Origin: Winogradskyella aurantia
Lineage (GTDB): Bacteria > Bacteroidota > Bacteroidia > Flavobacteriales > Flavobacteriaceae
Assembly (NCBI RefSeq): GCF_002266855.1
Contig: NZ_NGJN01000001.1
Location: forward strand, 1-64,000
DNA: 64,000 bases
Reading direction: 5' to 3'
Positions 14,876 to 24,229 of this stretch are shown here, piece by piece. The first letter of the stretch is position 1, and every line of letters starts with the position of its first letter. The position numbers and the translations under genes were made by a program. The notes below the pieces were generated by a model. That model had not been told where the DNA came from. It saw only the letters and a list, made by a program, of their open reading frames with translations, and did no database searches.

Positions 14876-17800
14876 TCAATTCAACTTATAACGCACGTCA
14901 TATCCTTCCAGTTCTGCCAATAGTTCCTGTGATATCTTAACCTTCTGCTTACGACTCGGCATGGTTAACTTTAGCTTTTCCTTGTTGTCATAAATAACGA
15001 AATTTAAGGCATGCTTTCCTTCATGTAACCTAAATAAGTCGTGAAGATGGTCAATCGTTTCCTTTTCCAAGTTTTCTATATTTAATTGTACAGAAAGTTT
15101 TTTGGCATAGGTATCCATAACATCGTGCAGCAATTGAAAATTATTGAACTGAATTCTTGGGTCGCCTTTCTTACCGGTTTCGCGATTGGTCCAGCCTTCC
15201 CTAACAAAAGCCCGTACATAGACAAAGGAATTTTGCACTAGAAAATGCCTAAACTTTAAGTAATCTTCGCCAAAAATTCGAAACTCAAAACTATCTGAAT
15301 AGTCTTCAACCGTAAAGGCCGCCCAACCTTTGCCTTGTTTACTGATGCGATGTTGCACGTCGGTAACCACACCTCCAAAAGTAAGTTCACGGTTCACATA
15401 GCTTTCTAAATCATTGAATAGGTTTAGTGTGGCATTACAAAAGGTTTGCATTTCTATTTTGAAGTCGTCCAAGGGATGTCCTGAAATATAAATCCCTACC
15501 ACTTCCTTTTCGCGCGCCAACTTTTCCATGGTGCCCCATTCCTCACAGGGCGGTACCTGAGGTTCGGAGATTTGAACTTCACTAGCGTCACCAAATAAGC
15601 TAACCTGGGCAGAATTTTCATTCTCCTGATGTTTGGCCCCATACTTAATGGCCTTTTCCAAAAAGGTAATACCATCGCCATCATGAGCAAAATACTGCGC
15701 GCGATGGGTATTTGTAAAACAATCAAAACCCCCGGCATTGGCAAGTCCTTCAAAAGATTTTTTATTCGCGGCCCGCAAATCAATACGTTTGGCCAGATCG
15801 AAAATAGATTTGTAGTTGCCGTCTTTTTTACGACTTTCTACAATGGTCTTAACAGCGCCATGACCAACACCCTTTACAGCACCCATACCAAAACGAACCG
15901 CATTGTCCTTGTTTACCGAAAATTTGTAATAACTCTCGTTGACACTCGGTCCAAGCACAGGCAAACGCATACGTTTGCATTCTTCCATAAAAAAGGTAAC
16001 CGATTTAATATCGTTCATATTATTGGACAGTACCGCTGCCATATACTCGGCAGGATAGTGTGCTTTTAAATATGCCGTTTGATAGGCAATCCACGCATAA
16101 CAGGTAGAGTGGGACTTATTAAAGGCATAACTTGCAAAAGCCTCCCAGTCCTTCCAGATTTTTTCCAGCTTTTCCTTGTCCATACCCTTCGCCGCAGCTT
16201 GCTCAATAAACTTCGGTTTCATTTTATCAAGTACGGCTTTCTGCTTTTTACCCATGGCCTTTCGCAAGACATCGGCTTCACCCTTGGTAAAATCCGCTAA
16301 TTTTTGGGACAGTAACATCACCTGCTCTTGATAGACGGTAATCCCATAGGTTTCCTTAAGGTACTCTTCCATTTCAGGTAAGTCGTAAACAATTTCTTCC
16401 TTACCGTGTTTGCGATTTATGAAACTAGGGATGTATTCCATAGGCCCGGGACGATAGAGCGCATTCATTGCTATTAAATCATCAAAAACGGTTGGTTTTA
16501 GATGCTTCATATGCTTCTGCATACCCGGAGATTCGTATTGAAATATCCCTACTGTCTCACCGCGTTGAAATAATTCATAGGTTTTTTCGTCATCTAGGGG
16601 AAACTCATCTGGATTGAGGACCACACCATGCTTGGCCTTTACAATCTTAACGGTATCCTTAATAAGCGTTAAGGTTTTCAGGCCCAAAAAATCCATCTTC
16701 AACAACCCTGCACTTTCAACAACGGAATTGTCAAACTGCGTAACATATAGGTCAGAATCCTTTGCTGTGGCAACAGGAACGTAATTTGTAATATCTCCCG
16801 GTGTTATGATTACCCCACAGGCATGAATCCCTGTATTTCTAACGGAACCCTCGAGAACTCGGGCCTGATTTACGGTATCGGCCTGTAAATCTTCACCATC
16901 TGAAATATTTAGCAACTGATTGACCTTTTCTAAATCTTCCTGTCTGAATTTTTTAGATAATTCCTTTTCATCAAGTCCGAAAATCTTACCTAACTTAGAC
17001 ATTGTGGGAATTAATTTGGCAATATGATCGGCCTCATTAAGTGGTAAATCCAGTACGCGCGCGGTATCCCTAATAGAAGATTTGGCAGCCATGGTACCGT
17101 AGGTGATAATTTGTGCAACTTGGTTGGCACCATACTTTTCAATGACATATTGCATCACCCGGCCACGACCTTCATCATCAAAATCAATATCGATGTCGGG
17201 CATGCTCACACGATCCGGATTTAGAAAACGCTCAAAAAGCAAATCGTACTTAATAGGGTCTATATTGGTTATCCACAAGCAATACGCCACCACGGAACCT
17301 GCAGCAGACCCTCGACCGGGTCCAACGGATACATCCATTTTTCGCGCTTCGCGAATGAAGTCCTCAACAATCAAGAAATATCCTGGATAGCCCGTATTCT
17401 CAATGACACTTAACTCAAAATCGAGACGTTCCTTAATTTCTGGTGTTATTTCACCATAACGTTTTTTTGCACCTTCATAGGTGAGGTGTTTTAGATAGGC
17501 ATTTTCACCGCGCTTACCACCGTCCTTTTCATCGTCTTTATGTTTAAATTCCTCAGGGATATCAAACTTGGGCAGCAATACATCTCTAGCCAATTCATAA
17601 GCCTCAATTTTATCCACAACCTCTTGGATATTAATAATAGCCTCTGGGATATCCCTAAACAAGGCTTTCATTTCTTCAGAAGATTTAAAATAATATTCCT
17701 GATTAGGTAAGCCGTATCGATATCCACGACCACGGCCTATGGGTGTGGCTTGCTTTTCACCGTCCTTTACACACAATAAGATGTCGTGGGCATTGGCGTT

Positions 17801-19261
17801 TTCTTGGTTTACGTAATAGGTATTGTTGGTCGCTACCAGTTTAATATGATGCTTTTTTGCAAATTGGATCAATACTTGGTTTACCCGATTTTCGTCTTCT
17901 TGGTTATGACGCATCAGCTCTATATAGAGATCATCACCAAAGGCCTGTTTCCACCACAGTAAGGCTTCCTCTGCTTGATTTTCTCCGACATTCAAGACCT
18001 TGCTGGGGACTTCCCCGTATAAATTTCCCGTGAGACAAATGAGACTTTCTTTATACTGTTCTATTAGCTTTTTATCTATTCTAGGCACATAATAAAACCC
18101 ATCGGTAAAGGCAGCAGACGATAGCTTAGCTAGATTGTGGTATCCTTTTTTGTCTTTGGCCAGAAGAACTATTTGATAACCGTTATCCTTTCTGGTTTTA
18201 TCTGCATGGTTCTCGCAAACAAAAAACTCACAACCTATGATTGGCTTTATAAGATTACCGCTCTTTTCCTCACCATTTTCAGCGGCCTCTTTATTTTGGG
18301 CCTTAACGGTTTTATTGTGATTGGAAACGGCCTGTACAAAATGGAATGCGCCCATCATATTTCCATGATCCGTTAGGGCTACCGCTGGCATTTTGTCGTT
18401 AGCTGCGGCCTTTACTAAGTCATTGATACTTATAGTAGACTGAAGAATCGAAAACTGTGAATGATTATGAAGGTGGACAAAATCAACATCTGCAAGTTTT
18501 CTGGCTTCCTCGTTGCTGATTTTATTTGAACTTGATGCTGCTTGTTCCTGCTGAAGTCGTTGGTTTATCTTAGCGCTTTCAAGCTTTAGGTTAACATGTT
18601 TAAGACCTATTAATTGAATAGTCTTGGGATTGGCCTTAGAAAATGACTCAAAATAATCTGGTTCTACATCTAGTTCTTCCTTAGTATACTCCCGTCGCCT
18701 AACAAGTTCTAGGAAGCAACGTGTAGTAGCTTCAACATCTGCCGTGGCATTATGGGCTTCAGCAAAAGGTTCATTGAATAAAAACTCATGCAGTTCTGTT
18801 AGTGTGGGTAGTTTAAATTTGCCACCTCTACCTCCCGGCAACTGACACAAGACAGCTGTATGTTCCGTACACGTATCTAAAACTGGCAACTCCTGTAAGT
18901 TATTGGCTATATTTTCCCTTACAAATTCAGCGCCCATAATATTAAGATCAAAACTCAAATTTTGACCTACCACAAACTTAGCCCTTTGTAACACGTCATT
19001 GAACTTACTCAAGACCTCTAATAAAGGCACCCCTTGTTCTTGGGCTAATTCGGTAGAGATTCCGTGAATCTTTTCGGCATCATAGGGGATATTGAAACCA
19101 TTTGGTTGAATTAAATAATCCTGATGGTCGATACAGTTGCCCATCTCGTCGTGCAACTGCCATGCTATTTGAATAGCCCTTGGCCAGTTATCCGTATCTG
19201 TGATTGGCGCATCCCAACGTTTGGGTAATCCTGTGGTTTCGGTATCGAATATTAAGTACAT
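14876..19261 (-). CDS. dnaE: DNA polymerase III alpha subunit with N-terminal exonuclease
   Basis: 1,461 residues; the replicative polymerase. The N-terminal 190 residues are a DnaQ-like DEDD exonuclease (D6-T-E8-TTG, with HNATADVEAT near residue 168). A PHP domain follows from about residue 258 (HLHNHSQFS, TDHGNM). The palm holds GPGRGSAAGS and the catalytic PDIDIDFDD near residue 690. The tau-binding and OB-fold regions are C-terminal. Fusion of a proofreading domain to a DnaE-type polymerase is usual in Bacteroidota, unlike E. coli where DnaQ is separate. The ATG at 19,261 begins directly with the exonuclease strand. Confidence 0.97.
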   Translation of the reverse strand: MYLIFDTETTGLPKRWDAPITDTDNWPRAIQIAWQLHDEMGNCIDHQDYLIQPNGFNIPYDAEKIHGISTELAQEQGVPLLEVLSKFNDVLQRAKFVVGQNLSFDLNIMGAEFVRENIANNLQELPVLDTCTEHTAVLCQLPGGRGGKFKLPTLTELHEFLFNEPFAEAHNATADVEATTRCFLELVRRREYTKEELDVEPDYFESFSKANPKTIQLIGLKHVNLKLESAKINQRLQQEQAASSSNKISNEEARKLADVDFVHLHNHSQFSILQSTISINDLVKAAANDKMPAVALTDHGNMMGAFHFVQAVSNHNKTVKAQNKEAAENGEEKSGNLIKPIIGCEFFVCENHADKTRKDNGYQIVLLAKDKKGYHNLAKLSSAAFTDGFYYVPRIDKKLIEQYKESLICLTGNLYGEVPSKVLNVGENQAEEALLWWKQAFGDDLYIELMRHNQEDENRVNQVLIQFAKKHHIKLVATNNTYYVNQENANAHDILLCVKDGEKQATPIGRGRGYRYGLPNQEYYFKSSEEMKALFRDIPEAIINIQEVVDKIEAYELARDVLLPKFDIPEEFKHKDDEKDGGKRGENAYLKHLTYEGAKKRYGEITPEIKERLDFELSVIENTGYPGYFLIVEDFIREARKMDVSVGPGRGSAAGSVVAYCLWITNIDPIKYDLLFERFLNPDRVSMPDIDIDFDDEGRGRVMQYVIEKYGANQVAQIITYGTMAAKSSIRDTARVLDLPLNEADHIAKLIPTMSKLGKIFGLDEKELSKKFRQEDLEKVNQLLNISDGEDLQADTVNQARVLEGSVRNTGIHACGVIITPGDITNYVPVATAKDSDLYVTQFDNSVVESAGLLKMDFLGLKTLTLIKDTVKIVKAKHGVVLNPDEFPLDDEKTYELFQRGETVGIFQYESPGMQKHMKHLKPTVFDDLIAMNALYRPGPMEYIPSFINRKHGKEEIVYDLPEMEEYLKETYGITVYQEQVMLLSQKLADFTKGEADVLRKAMGKKQKAVLDKMKPKFIEQAAAKGMDKEKLEKIWKDWEAFASYAFNKSHSTCYAWIAYQTAYLKAHYPAEYMAAVLSNNMNDIKSVTFFMEECKRMRLPVLGPSVNESYYKFSVNKDNAVRFGMGAVKGVGHGAVKTIVESRKKDGNYKSIFDLAKRIDLRAANKKSFEGLANAGGFDCFTNTHRAQYFAHDGDGITFLEKAIKYGAKHQENENSAQVSLFGDASEVQISEPQVPPCEEWGTMEKLAREKEVVGIYISGHPLDDFKIEMQTFCNATLNLFNDLESYVNRELTFGGVVTDVQHRISKQGKGWAAFTVEDYSDSFEFRIFGEDYLKFRHFLVQNSFVYVRAFVREGWTNRETGKKGDPRIQFNNFQLLHDVMDTYAKKLSVQLNIENLEKETIDHLHDLFRLHEGKHALNFVIYDNKEKLKLTMPSRKQKVKISQELLAELEGYDVRYKLN

Positions 19262-19292
19262 AAAATGAGCCGTTTAAATTCTTACTTCCTAT

Positions 19293-19418
19293 TTGTCACC
19301 CTGAACTCGTTTCAGGGTCTCTGTCTTAAAGATGGAAAAGAGATGCTGAAATCGAAGATTCATGAATACCGAATTATTTCATTAGATATTTAAGGAATAA
19401 TCAAGTTCAACATGACAA
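19293..19418. mobile_element. REP-like non-autonomous palindromic element
   Basis: 126 bp bounded by imperfect inverted ends, TTGTCACCCTGAACTC and AAGTTCAACATGACAA. It has an inner hairpin ACCCTGAActcgTTTCAGGGT and a second half-stem GATGCTGAAATC. Hairpins of the CACCCTGAA...TTCAGGGTCTC type are scattered through many Bacteroidota genomes and behave like REP sequences mobilised by Y1 transposases. It fills most of the gap between dnaE and the DUF2383 gene. No transposase lies nearby. Confidence 0.6.
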
Positions 19419-19496
19419 AAGAAAATAGCTTATAAAATTACGTAGAAATTGTACTTTTTTAAAGTGAAGTTATAAACAGTTTTGAACAATTTGAAT

Positions 19497-19524
19497 AAAA
19501 AAAACCACGCTTTTGCGTGGTCTT
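19497..19524 (-). terminator. terminator of the DUF2383 gene
   Basis: The stem ACCACGC/GCGTGGT (19504-19521) with a T run on the minus strand lies 24 bp after the stop codon. Confidence 0.8.
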
Positions 19525-19547
19525 TCAAACTTAAGTTTTATGTAGGA

Positions 19548-19997
19548 TTACGACACTACTTCTTCATAGATTTTCACTGAATTAATGGCTGCCTCGATAG
19601 CGTTACGCTGTTCTCTCAACATCTCAATTAATCTTGACGGGAAGTTATTGTTACTCAACAGTTCATTGTACTCCTCTAAACTTGCTTTTTCGCCTCTCAA
19701 GGCTTCATTTAGAATGGTTTCCTCACTGTTGGTTGAAAAGGTTGACTTTAAGGTCATCCAATTTCTATGCAAAGTTCCCTTGATGCTTCCGGAATCTTCT
19801 GGCAACTCACCATAAGTTAAAATTTCCGTTCTCAACTGACGTGCAAATCTTGAACGCTCTTCCGCCCTTTTCTTGAAGAATTTTTTCACATTGGCATTAT
19901 CCACCTCTTTCATGGCGTTAATGTACCCTTTTTCAGCGTCGTAATTCTTGATTAGTAATTCGTTTAACTTGTCTGAAATAATTTTTTCGTACTTCAT
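19548..19997 (-). CDS. DUF2383 (PA2169 family) four-helix-bundle protein
   Basis: 149 residues from the ATG at 19,997, all-helical and soluble, matching the PA2169/DUF2383 family (ferritin-like four-helix bundle). The family is often stress-induced and its function is unknown. The signature is KLNELLIKNYDAEKGY near the N-terminus and an E-x-x-R/H pattern in helix two (RAEERSRFARQL). Start choice: an ORF runs back to a TTG at 20,027, and a second ATG lies at 20,012. I chose 19,997 because it places MKYEKIISDKLNELL at the N-terminus, as in relatives. Confidence 0.82.
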   Translation of the reverse strand: MKYEKIISDKLNELLIKNYDAEKGYINAMKEVDNANVKKFFKKRAEERSRFARQLRTEILTYGELPEDSGSIKGTLHRNWMTLKSTFSTNSEETILNEALRGEKASLEEYNELLSNNNFPSRLIEMLREQRNAIEAAINSVKIYEEVVS

Positions 19998-20139
19998 AAT
20001 ATCATTTATCATTTTAAAATATTTCAATATGTTTTTTTAAGATGCGTATTGTTTCACATCTGATATACTTAATATAACCTATAGTTGGGTTGATAACAAG
20101 TTTATTAACACTTAATTCCTTGATTTAACGGTTTTTAAC

Positions 20140-20172
20140 AAAAAAAGCACTGCCTTAGAGCAATGCTTTATT
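20140..20172 (-). terminator. terminator of the 20,197 lipoprotein gene
   Basis: The stem AAAGCACTGC/GCAATGCTTT (20144-20169, one mismatch) is flanked on the minus strand by a T run. It lies 25 bp after the stop codon. Confidence 0.7.
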
Positions 20173-20196
20173 GTTATATACGGTTGTTACACCTTT

Positions 20197-20886
20197 TTAC
20201 AGGCAATCACCCAAATCATCTAAAGTAGTTTGTAGATTACCGGAAGAATCGCCACAGGCATCAATAGCGTCAAGAAGAGCATCCCTGTAAGCATTGCACA
20301 CCTCAATATAATCTGTATCGCCTGCGGTTGTATTATTAAAAATCTGTTCTGCGCTGTTTAAAGCTTGTGAGGCTTGTTGGCAACTATTAGTATCGCCTAA
20401 TGAAACTAATCCGCCAGTTAATGGTACACGGTAAAAAACACCGTCGATAAAATTGACCGAGCGTAAACCATCTGCTGAAAATGCTGTAAAATTGAACTCC
20501 CCTGATATGCGCTGCGGACTTGAACTATTATCAATGTTCTGCACCGAAATAGTCCCTTCTACTGGATATAGGGTAACACTTGGATCAGGACTATTTGCCG
20601 TGGAAAAGATGGTCCCATCAACACCTTTAAAAATAGCTTCAGCTGCACTTTCACTAGATAGGTCGAAAGTGCCTACACCATCTGTTGGTGTAACGAGCTG
20701 TAAAACCTCAAGGCCTCTACCTCCCTCGAATAAAAAGCCGCCAAAATCTACATCGGCTGCATAATAATCCGCTCTCCAGGCTGTTCCTTCAAAATTTCCT
20801 TGAATGGCTGGCGTGTTAAATTCTACATTGTCTCCGCAAGCGACGGCAGCCATGACTACTAGAAACAAAACAACAAATTTCTTCAT
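20197..20886 (-). CDS. lipoprotein, probably DUF6252 family
   Basis: 229 residues. Signal peptide with lipobox A-V-A-C17. The body is a beta-rich domain beginning with a GTAWRAD strand and ending with NFIDGVFYRVP, the pattern I associate with DUF6252 lipoproteins of Bacteroidota. A C-terminal extension (about residues 160-229) is helical and has four cysteines, which could form two disulfides outside the cytoplasm. Divergently placed from rpsP with 168 bp between. Function unknown. Confidence 0.75.
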   Translation of the reverse strand: MKKFVVLFLVVMAAVACGDNVEFNTPAIQGNFEGTAWRADYYAADVDFGGFLFEGGRGLEVLQLVTPTDGVGTFDLSSESAAEAIFKGVDGTIFSTANSPDPSVTLYPVEGTISVQNIDNSSSPQRISGEFNFTAFSADGLRSVNFIDGVFYRVPLTGGLVSLGDTNSCQQASQALNSAEQIFNNTTAGDTDYIEVCNAYRDALLDAIDACGDSSGNLQTTLDDLGDCL

Positions 20887-21000
20887 AAACTAAAATTAAT
20901 TAACCTCTGGTAAACATAAGTTCTGGGCACATCAAAAATATAATATTTTTTTTTATGACCTAATCTTATAAAGTTGAATTGATTATTGGAAATAATATTC

Positions 21001-21008
21001 TATCTTTG
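21001..21008 (+). promoter_or_regulatory. promoter -7 element of rpsP
   Basis: TATCTTTG matches the Bacteroidota TAnnTTTG consensus and lies 47 bp before the rpsP start. No TTG sits at the ideal -33 distance; the nearest are 12 and 24 bp upstream of it. Confidence 0.6.
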
Positions 21009-21054
21009 CGCCCTCATTAATAACCGAGGTCGAGAACCTCACTAATTAATTATT

Positions 21055-21573
21055 ATGCCTGTAAAAATTAGATTACAAAGACACGGTAAAAAAGGAAAGC
21101 CTTATTACTGGATCGTAGCAGCGGATTCTCGCTCAAAAAGAGATGGTAAATACCTTGAAAAATTAGGTGCTTACAACCCAAACACTAACCCAGCAACTAT
21201 AGATTTAAACGTTGATAGTGCTGTACAGTGGCTGCAAAATGGTGCACAACCAACAGATACTGCAAGAGCAATTTTATCTTACAAAGGTGCTATGCTAAAG
21301 AATCATTTAGCTGGTGGTGTTGCCAAAGGTGCTTTAACCGAAGAGCAAGCAGAAGCAAAATTCAAAGCTTGGTTAGACGAAAAGACATCAAAAATTGAAG
21401 CAAAAGCTGAAGGTTTATCTAAAGCAGAAGCAGAGGCTAAGGCCAAGGCTTTAGAAGCAGAAAAAGCCGTAAATGAAGCTCGTATTGCAGCCGCCGCTCC
21501 TGTGGTAGAAGAAGTGGTAGCTGAAGAAAGTGCTGAGACCGAAGAAACGACTGCAGCAAACGAAGAAGAATAA
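21055..21573 (+). CDS. rpsP: 30S ribosomal protein bS16
   Basis: 172 residues. The first 80 residues are the conserved bS16 core (VKIRLQRHGKKGKPYYWIV in part, then RDGKYLEKLGAYNP). A long Ala/Glu/Lys-rich tail from about residue 100 doubles the usual length of about 80-90. Such extensions are common in Flavobacteriaceae. It is first in the rpsP-rimM-trmN6 group and is followed by a terminator-like hairpin, so rpsP is probably transcribed in excess over rimM. Confidence 0.96.
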   Translation: MPVKIRLQRHGKKGKPYYWIVAADSRSKRDGKYLEKLGAYNPNTNPATIDLNVDSAVQWLQNGAQPTDTARAILSYKGAMLKNHLAGGVAKGALTEEQAEAKFKAWLDEKTSKIEAKAEGLSKAEAEAKAKALEAEKAVNEARIAAAAPVVEEVVAEESAETEETTAANEEE

Positions 21574-21594
21574 AAAATTTATTTTTATACTTTT

Positions 21595-21625
21595 AACCCT
21601 GACCTTGCCGTCAGGGTTTTTTGTT
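21595..21625 (+). terminator. hairpin after rpsP
   Basis: A perfect stem AACCCTGAC/GTCAGGGTT (21595-21603, 21610-21618) is followed by TTTTTGTTTT. It lies between rpsP and rimM and probably acts as a partial terminator. Confidence 0.85.
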
Positions 21626-21638
21626 TTAACGCTTAAGG

Positions 21639-22172
21639 ATGAAAAAAGAAAACTGTTTTTATTTGGGTAAAATTGTTAAGAAGTACAGTTTTAAAGGAGA
21701 GCTACTGGCTAAACTTGATACTGACGAGCCTGAATTGTATGAGCATCTAGATGCTATTTTTATAGACTTAAGGGGCAATCTCATTCCCTTTTTAATTGAA
21801 TCATCACAGCTCCATAAATCGGATTTACTGCGATTAAAGCTTGAAGATGTAGACAATGAAAGTGACGCTGATGCTTTACTCAAATCAGACTTATATCTTC
21901 CACTTGAACTGCTGCCTCAATTAAACGGCAACAAATTTTATTTTCACGAAGTAATCGGGTTTAAAATAAAGGATGAAAAATTTGGTGAGGTAGGTACCAT
22001 AACTGGAATTAACGATTCTACGGCTCAAGCATTATTTGAGGTGGACAGGAACGGTGTTGAAATCTTGATTCCTATGAATGATGAGTTCATTGTAAAGGTT
22101 GATAGAGCACAAAAAACGATTATGGTAAATACACCTGATGGTTTAATTGAACTTTATATAAGCTCATCCTAA
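21639..22172 (+). CDS. rimM: ribosome maturation factor RimM
   Basis: 177 residues, the usual size. The N-terminal barrel opens with FYLGKIVKKYSFKGE (the G-K-x-x-x-x-x-G-x-x-G/E pattern). The C-terminal PRC-barrel starts near residue 98 with FYFHEVIGF and ends with LIPMNDEFIVKVD. RimM assists assembly of the 30S head around uS19. It sits directly behind rpsP as in most bacteria, and the first codons begin 14 bp after the terminator. Confidence 0.95.
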   Translation: MKKENCFYLGKIVKKYSFKGELLAKLDTDEPELYEHLDAIFIDLRGNLIPFLIESSQLHKSDLLRLKLEDVDNESDADALLKSDLYLPLELLPQLNGNKFYFHEVIGFKIKDEKFGEVGTITGINDSTAQALFEVDRNGVEILIPMNDEFIVKVDRAQKTIMVNTPDGLIELYISSS

Positions 22173-22200
22173 ATCCTTACCGCGGAAGTACTTCTACGTT

Positions 22201-22911
22201 ATGAAACCCTTTAAATTCAAAGAATTCAAAGTCAACCAAGATCGTTGCGCCATGAAAATTGGAACCGACAGTGTTTTGCTTGGTGCTTGGACTTCTGTTA
22301 AACATCAGCCATTTTCTGTTTTAGATATAGGTGCAGGTACGGGTATTTTAAGTTTAATGCTTGCTCAACGTAGCAATGCCGAAACCATTGAGGCTATAGA
22401 AATTGATGATGATGCTTTTGAGCAGTGTACAGAGAATTTTGAAAACTCCCCATGGAACGACCGTTTGTTCTGTTTTCATGCCTCATTATTGGAATATATA
22501 GAAGCTGTTGATGAAAAATTTGACTTAATCATCTGTAATCCCCCTTTTTATTCAGAGGATTATAAAACTAATGATACGTCGAGAAATTTAGCGCGCTTTT
22601 CAGATGCTATGCCTTTAGAGCACATCATTTTTGCAGTCGCCCATTTTCTATCTGATAATGGTAGGTTCTCAATTGTTATTCCAAATAAATTGGAAGAACG
22701 TTTTATTGAGGAAGCCCAACTTATTGACCTTTATCCAAATCGCATACTTCAGGTCAGAGGCAACCCTAGCTCAGAAATTAAGCGAAGCTTGATAGAATTT
22801 TCGTTTCAAAACAATATTCCAAAAACTTCAGAATTGGTTATTGAAACAGAACGGCATAAATATACTGACGATTACATAAGTCTTACCAAGGATTTTTATC
22901 TGAAATTATAA
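22201..22911 (+). CDS. trmN6: tRNA1(Val) A37 N6-methyltransferase
   Basis: 236 residues. Class I SAM-dependent methyltransferase of the YfiC/TrmN6 group. The N-terminus is FKFKEFKVNQDRCAMKIGTDSVLLGAW in two parts, which is diagnostic. The SAM loop is D-I-G-A-G-T-G near residue 43. The catalytic motif N-P-P-F is near residue 115, as in N6-adenine methyltransferases. It probably shares a transcript with rimM, 28 bp upstream. Confidence 0.92.
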   Translation: MKPFKFKEFKVNQDRCAMKIGTDSVLLGAWTSVKHQPFSVLDIGAGTGILSLMLAQRSNAETIEAIEIDDDAFEQCTENFENSPWNDRLFCFHASLLEYIEAVDEKFDLIICNPPFYSEDYKTNDTSRNLARFSDAMPLEHIIFAVAHFLSDNGRFSIVIPNKLEERFIEEAQLIDLYPNRILQVRGNPSSEIKRSLIEFSFQNNIPKTSELVIETERHKYTDDYISLTKDFYLKL

Positions 22912-22919
22912 TTCATGTA

Positions 22920-22950
22920 TTGGGCAATGCAAACGTTTTCGTTACTTTTG
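22920..22950 (+). promoter_or_regulatory. promoter of the acyl-CoA dehydrogenase gene
   Basis: TTG at 22920-22922 and TACTTTTG at 22943-22950 are separated by 20 bp. This matches the Bacteroidota -33/-7 pattern and places the transcription start about 20 bp before the ATG. Confidence 0.65.
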
Positions 22951-22975
22951 CTTTTGAAAAATTTAATGACTACGT

Positions 22976-24154
22976 ATGAAGCCAGATTTATTTGAAGCGC
23001 CTGATTATTATAATATAGACGACCTGCTTTCAGAAGAACATAAACTTGTTAGGGATGCTGCTAGAGAATGGGTTAAACGCGATGTTTCCCCAATAATTGA
23101 AGAATATGCGCAACGTGCAGAATTTCCAAAGCAAATTATAAAAGGTCTTGCTGATATAGGCGCCTTCGGGCCGTACATCCCAGAAGAGTACGGTGGAGCT
23201 GGTCTGGATCAAATTTCCTATGGCTTAATCATGCAAGAAATTGAACGAGGGGATTCTGGTGTAAGAAGTACAGCATCTGTACAATCATCTTTAGTCATGT
23301 ATCCCATTTGGAAATATGGCAACGAGGCACAACGCCAAAAATATTTACCGAAATTAGCCTCTGGCGAATGGATGGGCTCTTTTGGACTTACGGAACCTGA
23401 CCACGGAAGTAATCCGGGAGGAATGACCACCCATTTTAAGGATATGGGAGACCATTACCTTTTAAACGGGGCCAAACTTTGGATTTCAAACTCCCCCTTT
23501 TGTGATGTTGCCGTGGTTTGGGCCAAAAATGAAGAGGGCAGAATTCACGGTCTTGTTGTAGAACGTGACATGGAAGGATTTAGCACTCCAGAAACCCACA
23601 ACAAATGGTCTTTAAGAGCTTCGGCCACAGGAGAGCTTATTTTTCAAGATGTCAAAGTTCCAAAAGAAAACCTATTACCAAACAAATCTGGTTTGGGCGC
23701 ACCGCTTGGCTGTTTAGATTCGGCAAGATATGGTATTGCTTGGGGAGCGATTGGTGCCGCCATGGACTGTTATGATACGGCTTTGCGTTATGCTAAAGAA
23801 CGTATTCAGTTTGGTAAGCCTATTGCAGGATTTCAGTTGCAACAAAAAAAATTGGCAGAAATGATTACCGAAATTACAAAGGCACAACTATTGGCCTTTA
23901 GATTAGGTCAATTAAAGAATGAAAATAGAGCTACCTCGGCCCAGATATCTATGGCGAAACGCAATAATGTAGAAATGGCCATAACCATTGCACGAGAAGC
24001 ACGACAAATTTTAGGAGGAATGGGTATAACGGGTGAGTATAGCATTATGCGCCACATGATGAACTTGGAAAGTGTCATCACCTATGAAGGCACTCATGAT
24101 ATCCACTTATTGATTACTGGCTTGGATATTACAGGCCTCAATGCATTCAAATAG
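22976..24154 (+). CDS. glutaryl-CoA dehydrogenase-like acyl-CoA dehydrogenase
   Basis: 392 residues with the acyl-CoA dehydrogenase fold. FGLTEPDHGSNPGG around residue 140 and GGMGITGEY near 355 bind FAD and substrate. The catalytic glutamate is in TYEGTHDIH near residue 376. The stretch RSTASVQSSLVM near residue 100 is the hallmark of glutaryl-CoA dehydrogenases, which oxidise and decarboxylate glutaryl-CoA to crotonyl-CoA in lysine and tryptophan breakdown. A saccharopine dehydrogenase gene lies at 58,111, consistent with lysine catabolism in this organism but not linked to this gene. Monocistronic: own promoter and terminator. Confidence 0.85.
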   Translation: MKPDLFEAPDYYNIDDLLSEEHKLVRDAAREWVKRDVSPIIEEYAQRAEFPKQIIKGLADIGAFGPYIPEEYGGAGLDQISYGLIMQEIERGDSGVRSTASVQSSLVMYPIWKYGNEAQRQKYLPKLASGEWMGSFGLTEPDHGSNPGGMTTHFKDMGDHYLLNGAKLWISNSPFCDVAVVWAKNEEGRIHGLVVERDMEGFSTPETHNKWSLRASATGELIFQDVKVPKENLLPNKSGLGAPLGCLDSARYGIAWGAIGAAMDCYDTALRYAKERIQFGKPIAGFQLQQKKLAEMITEITKAQLLAFRLGQLKNENRATSAQISMAKRNNVEMAITIAREARQILGGMGITGEYSIMRHMMNLESVITYEGTHDIHLLITGLDITGLNAFK

Positions 24155-24175
24155 ATCAGTTTTTAGGTACTGAAC

Positions 24176-24207
24176 AAATGCTTTCCTTAAGTAGGAAAGC
24201 ATTTTTT
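24176..24207 (+). terminator. terminator of the acyl-CoA dehydrogenase gene
   Basis: A perfect 11-bp stem, AAATGCTTTCC (24176-24186) with GGAAAGCATTT (24194-24204), is followed by a T run. Confidence 0.9.
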
Positions 24208-24229
24208 GATTTACACTATCTTTATTGTG

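Noticed and set aside
14876-19261. Several antisense or shifted ORFs of 70-150 codons inside dnaE
   Set aside because: They mirror the strongly conserved dnaE frame and have no independent motif or start context.
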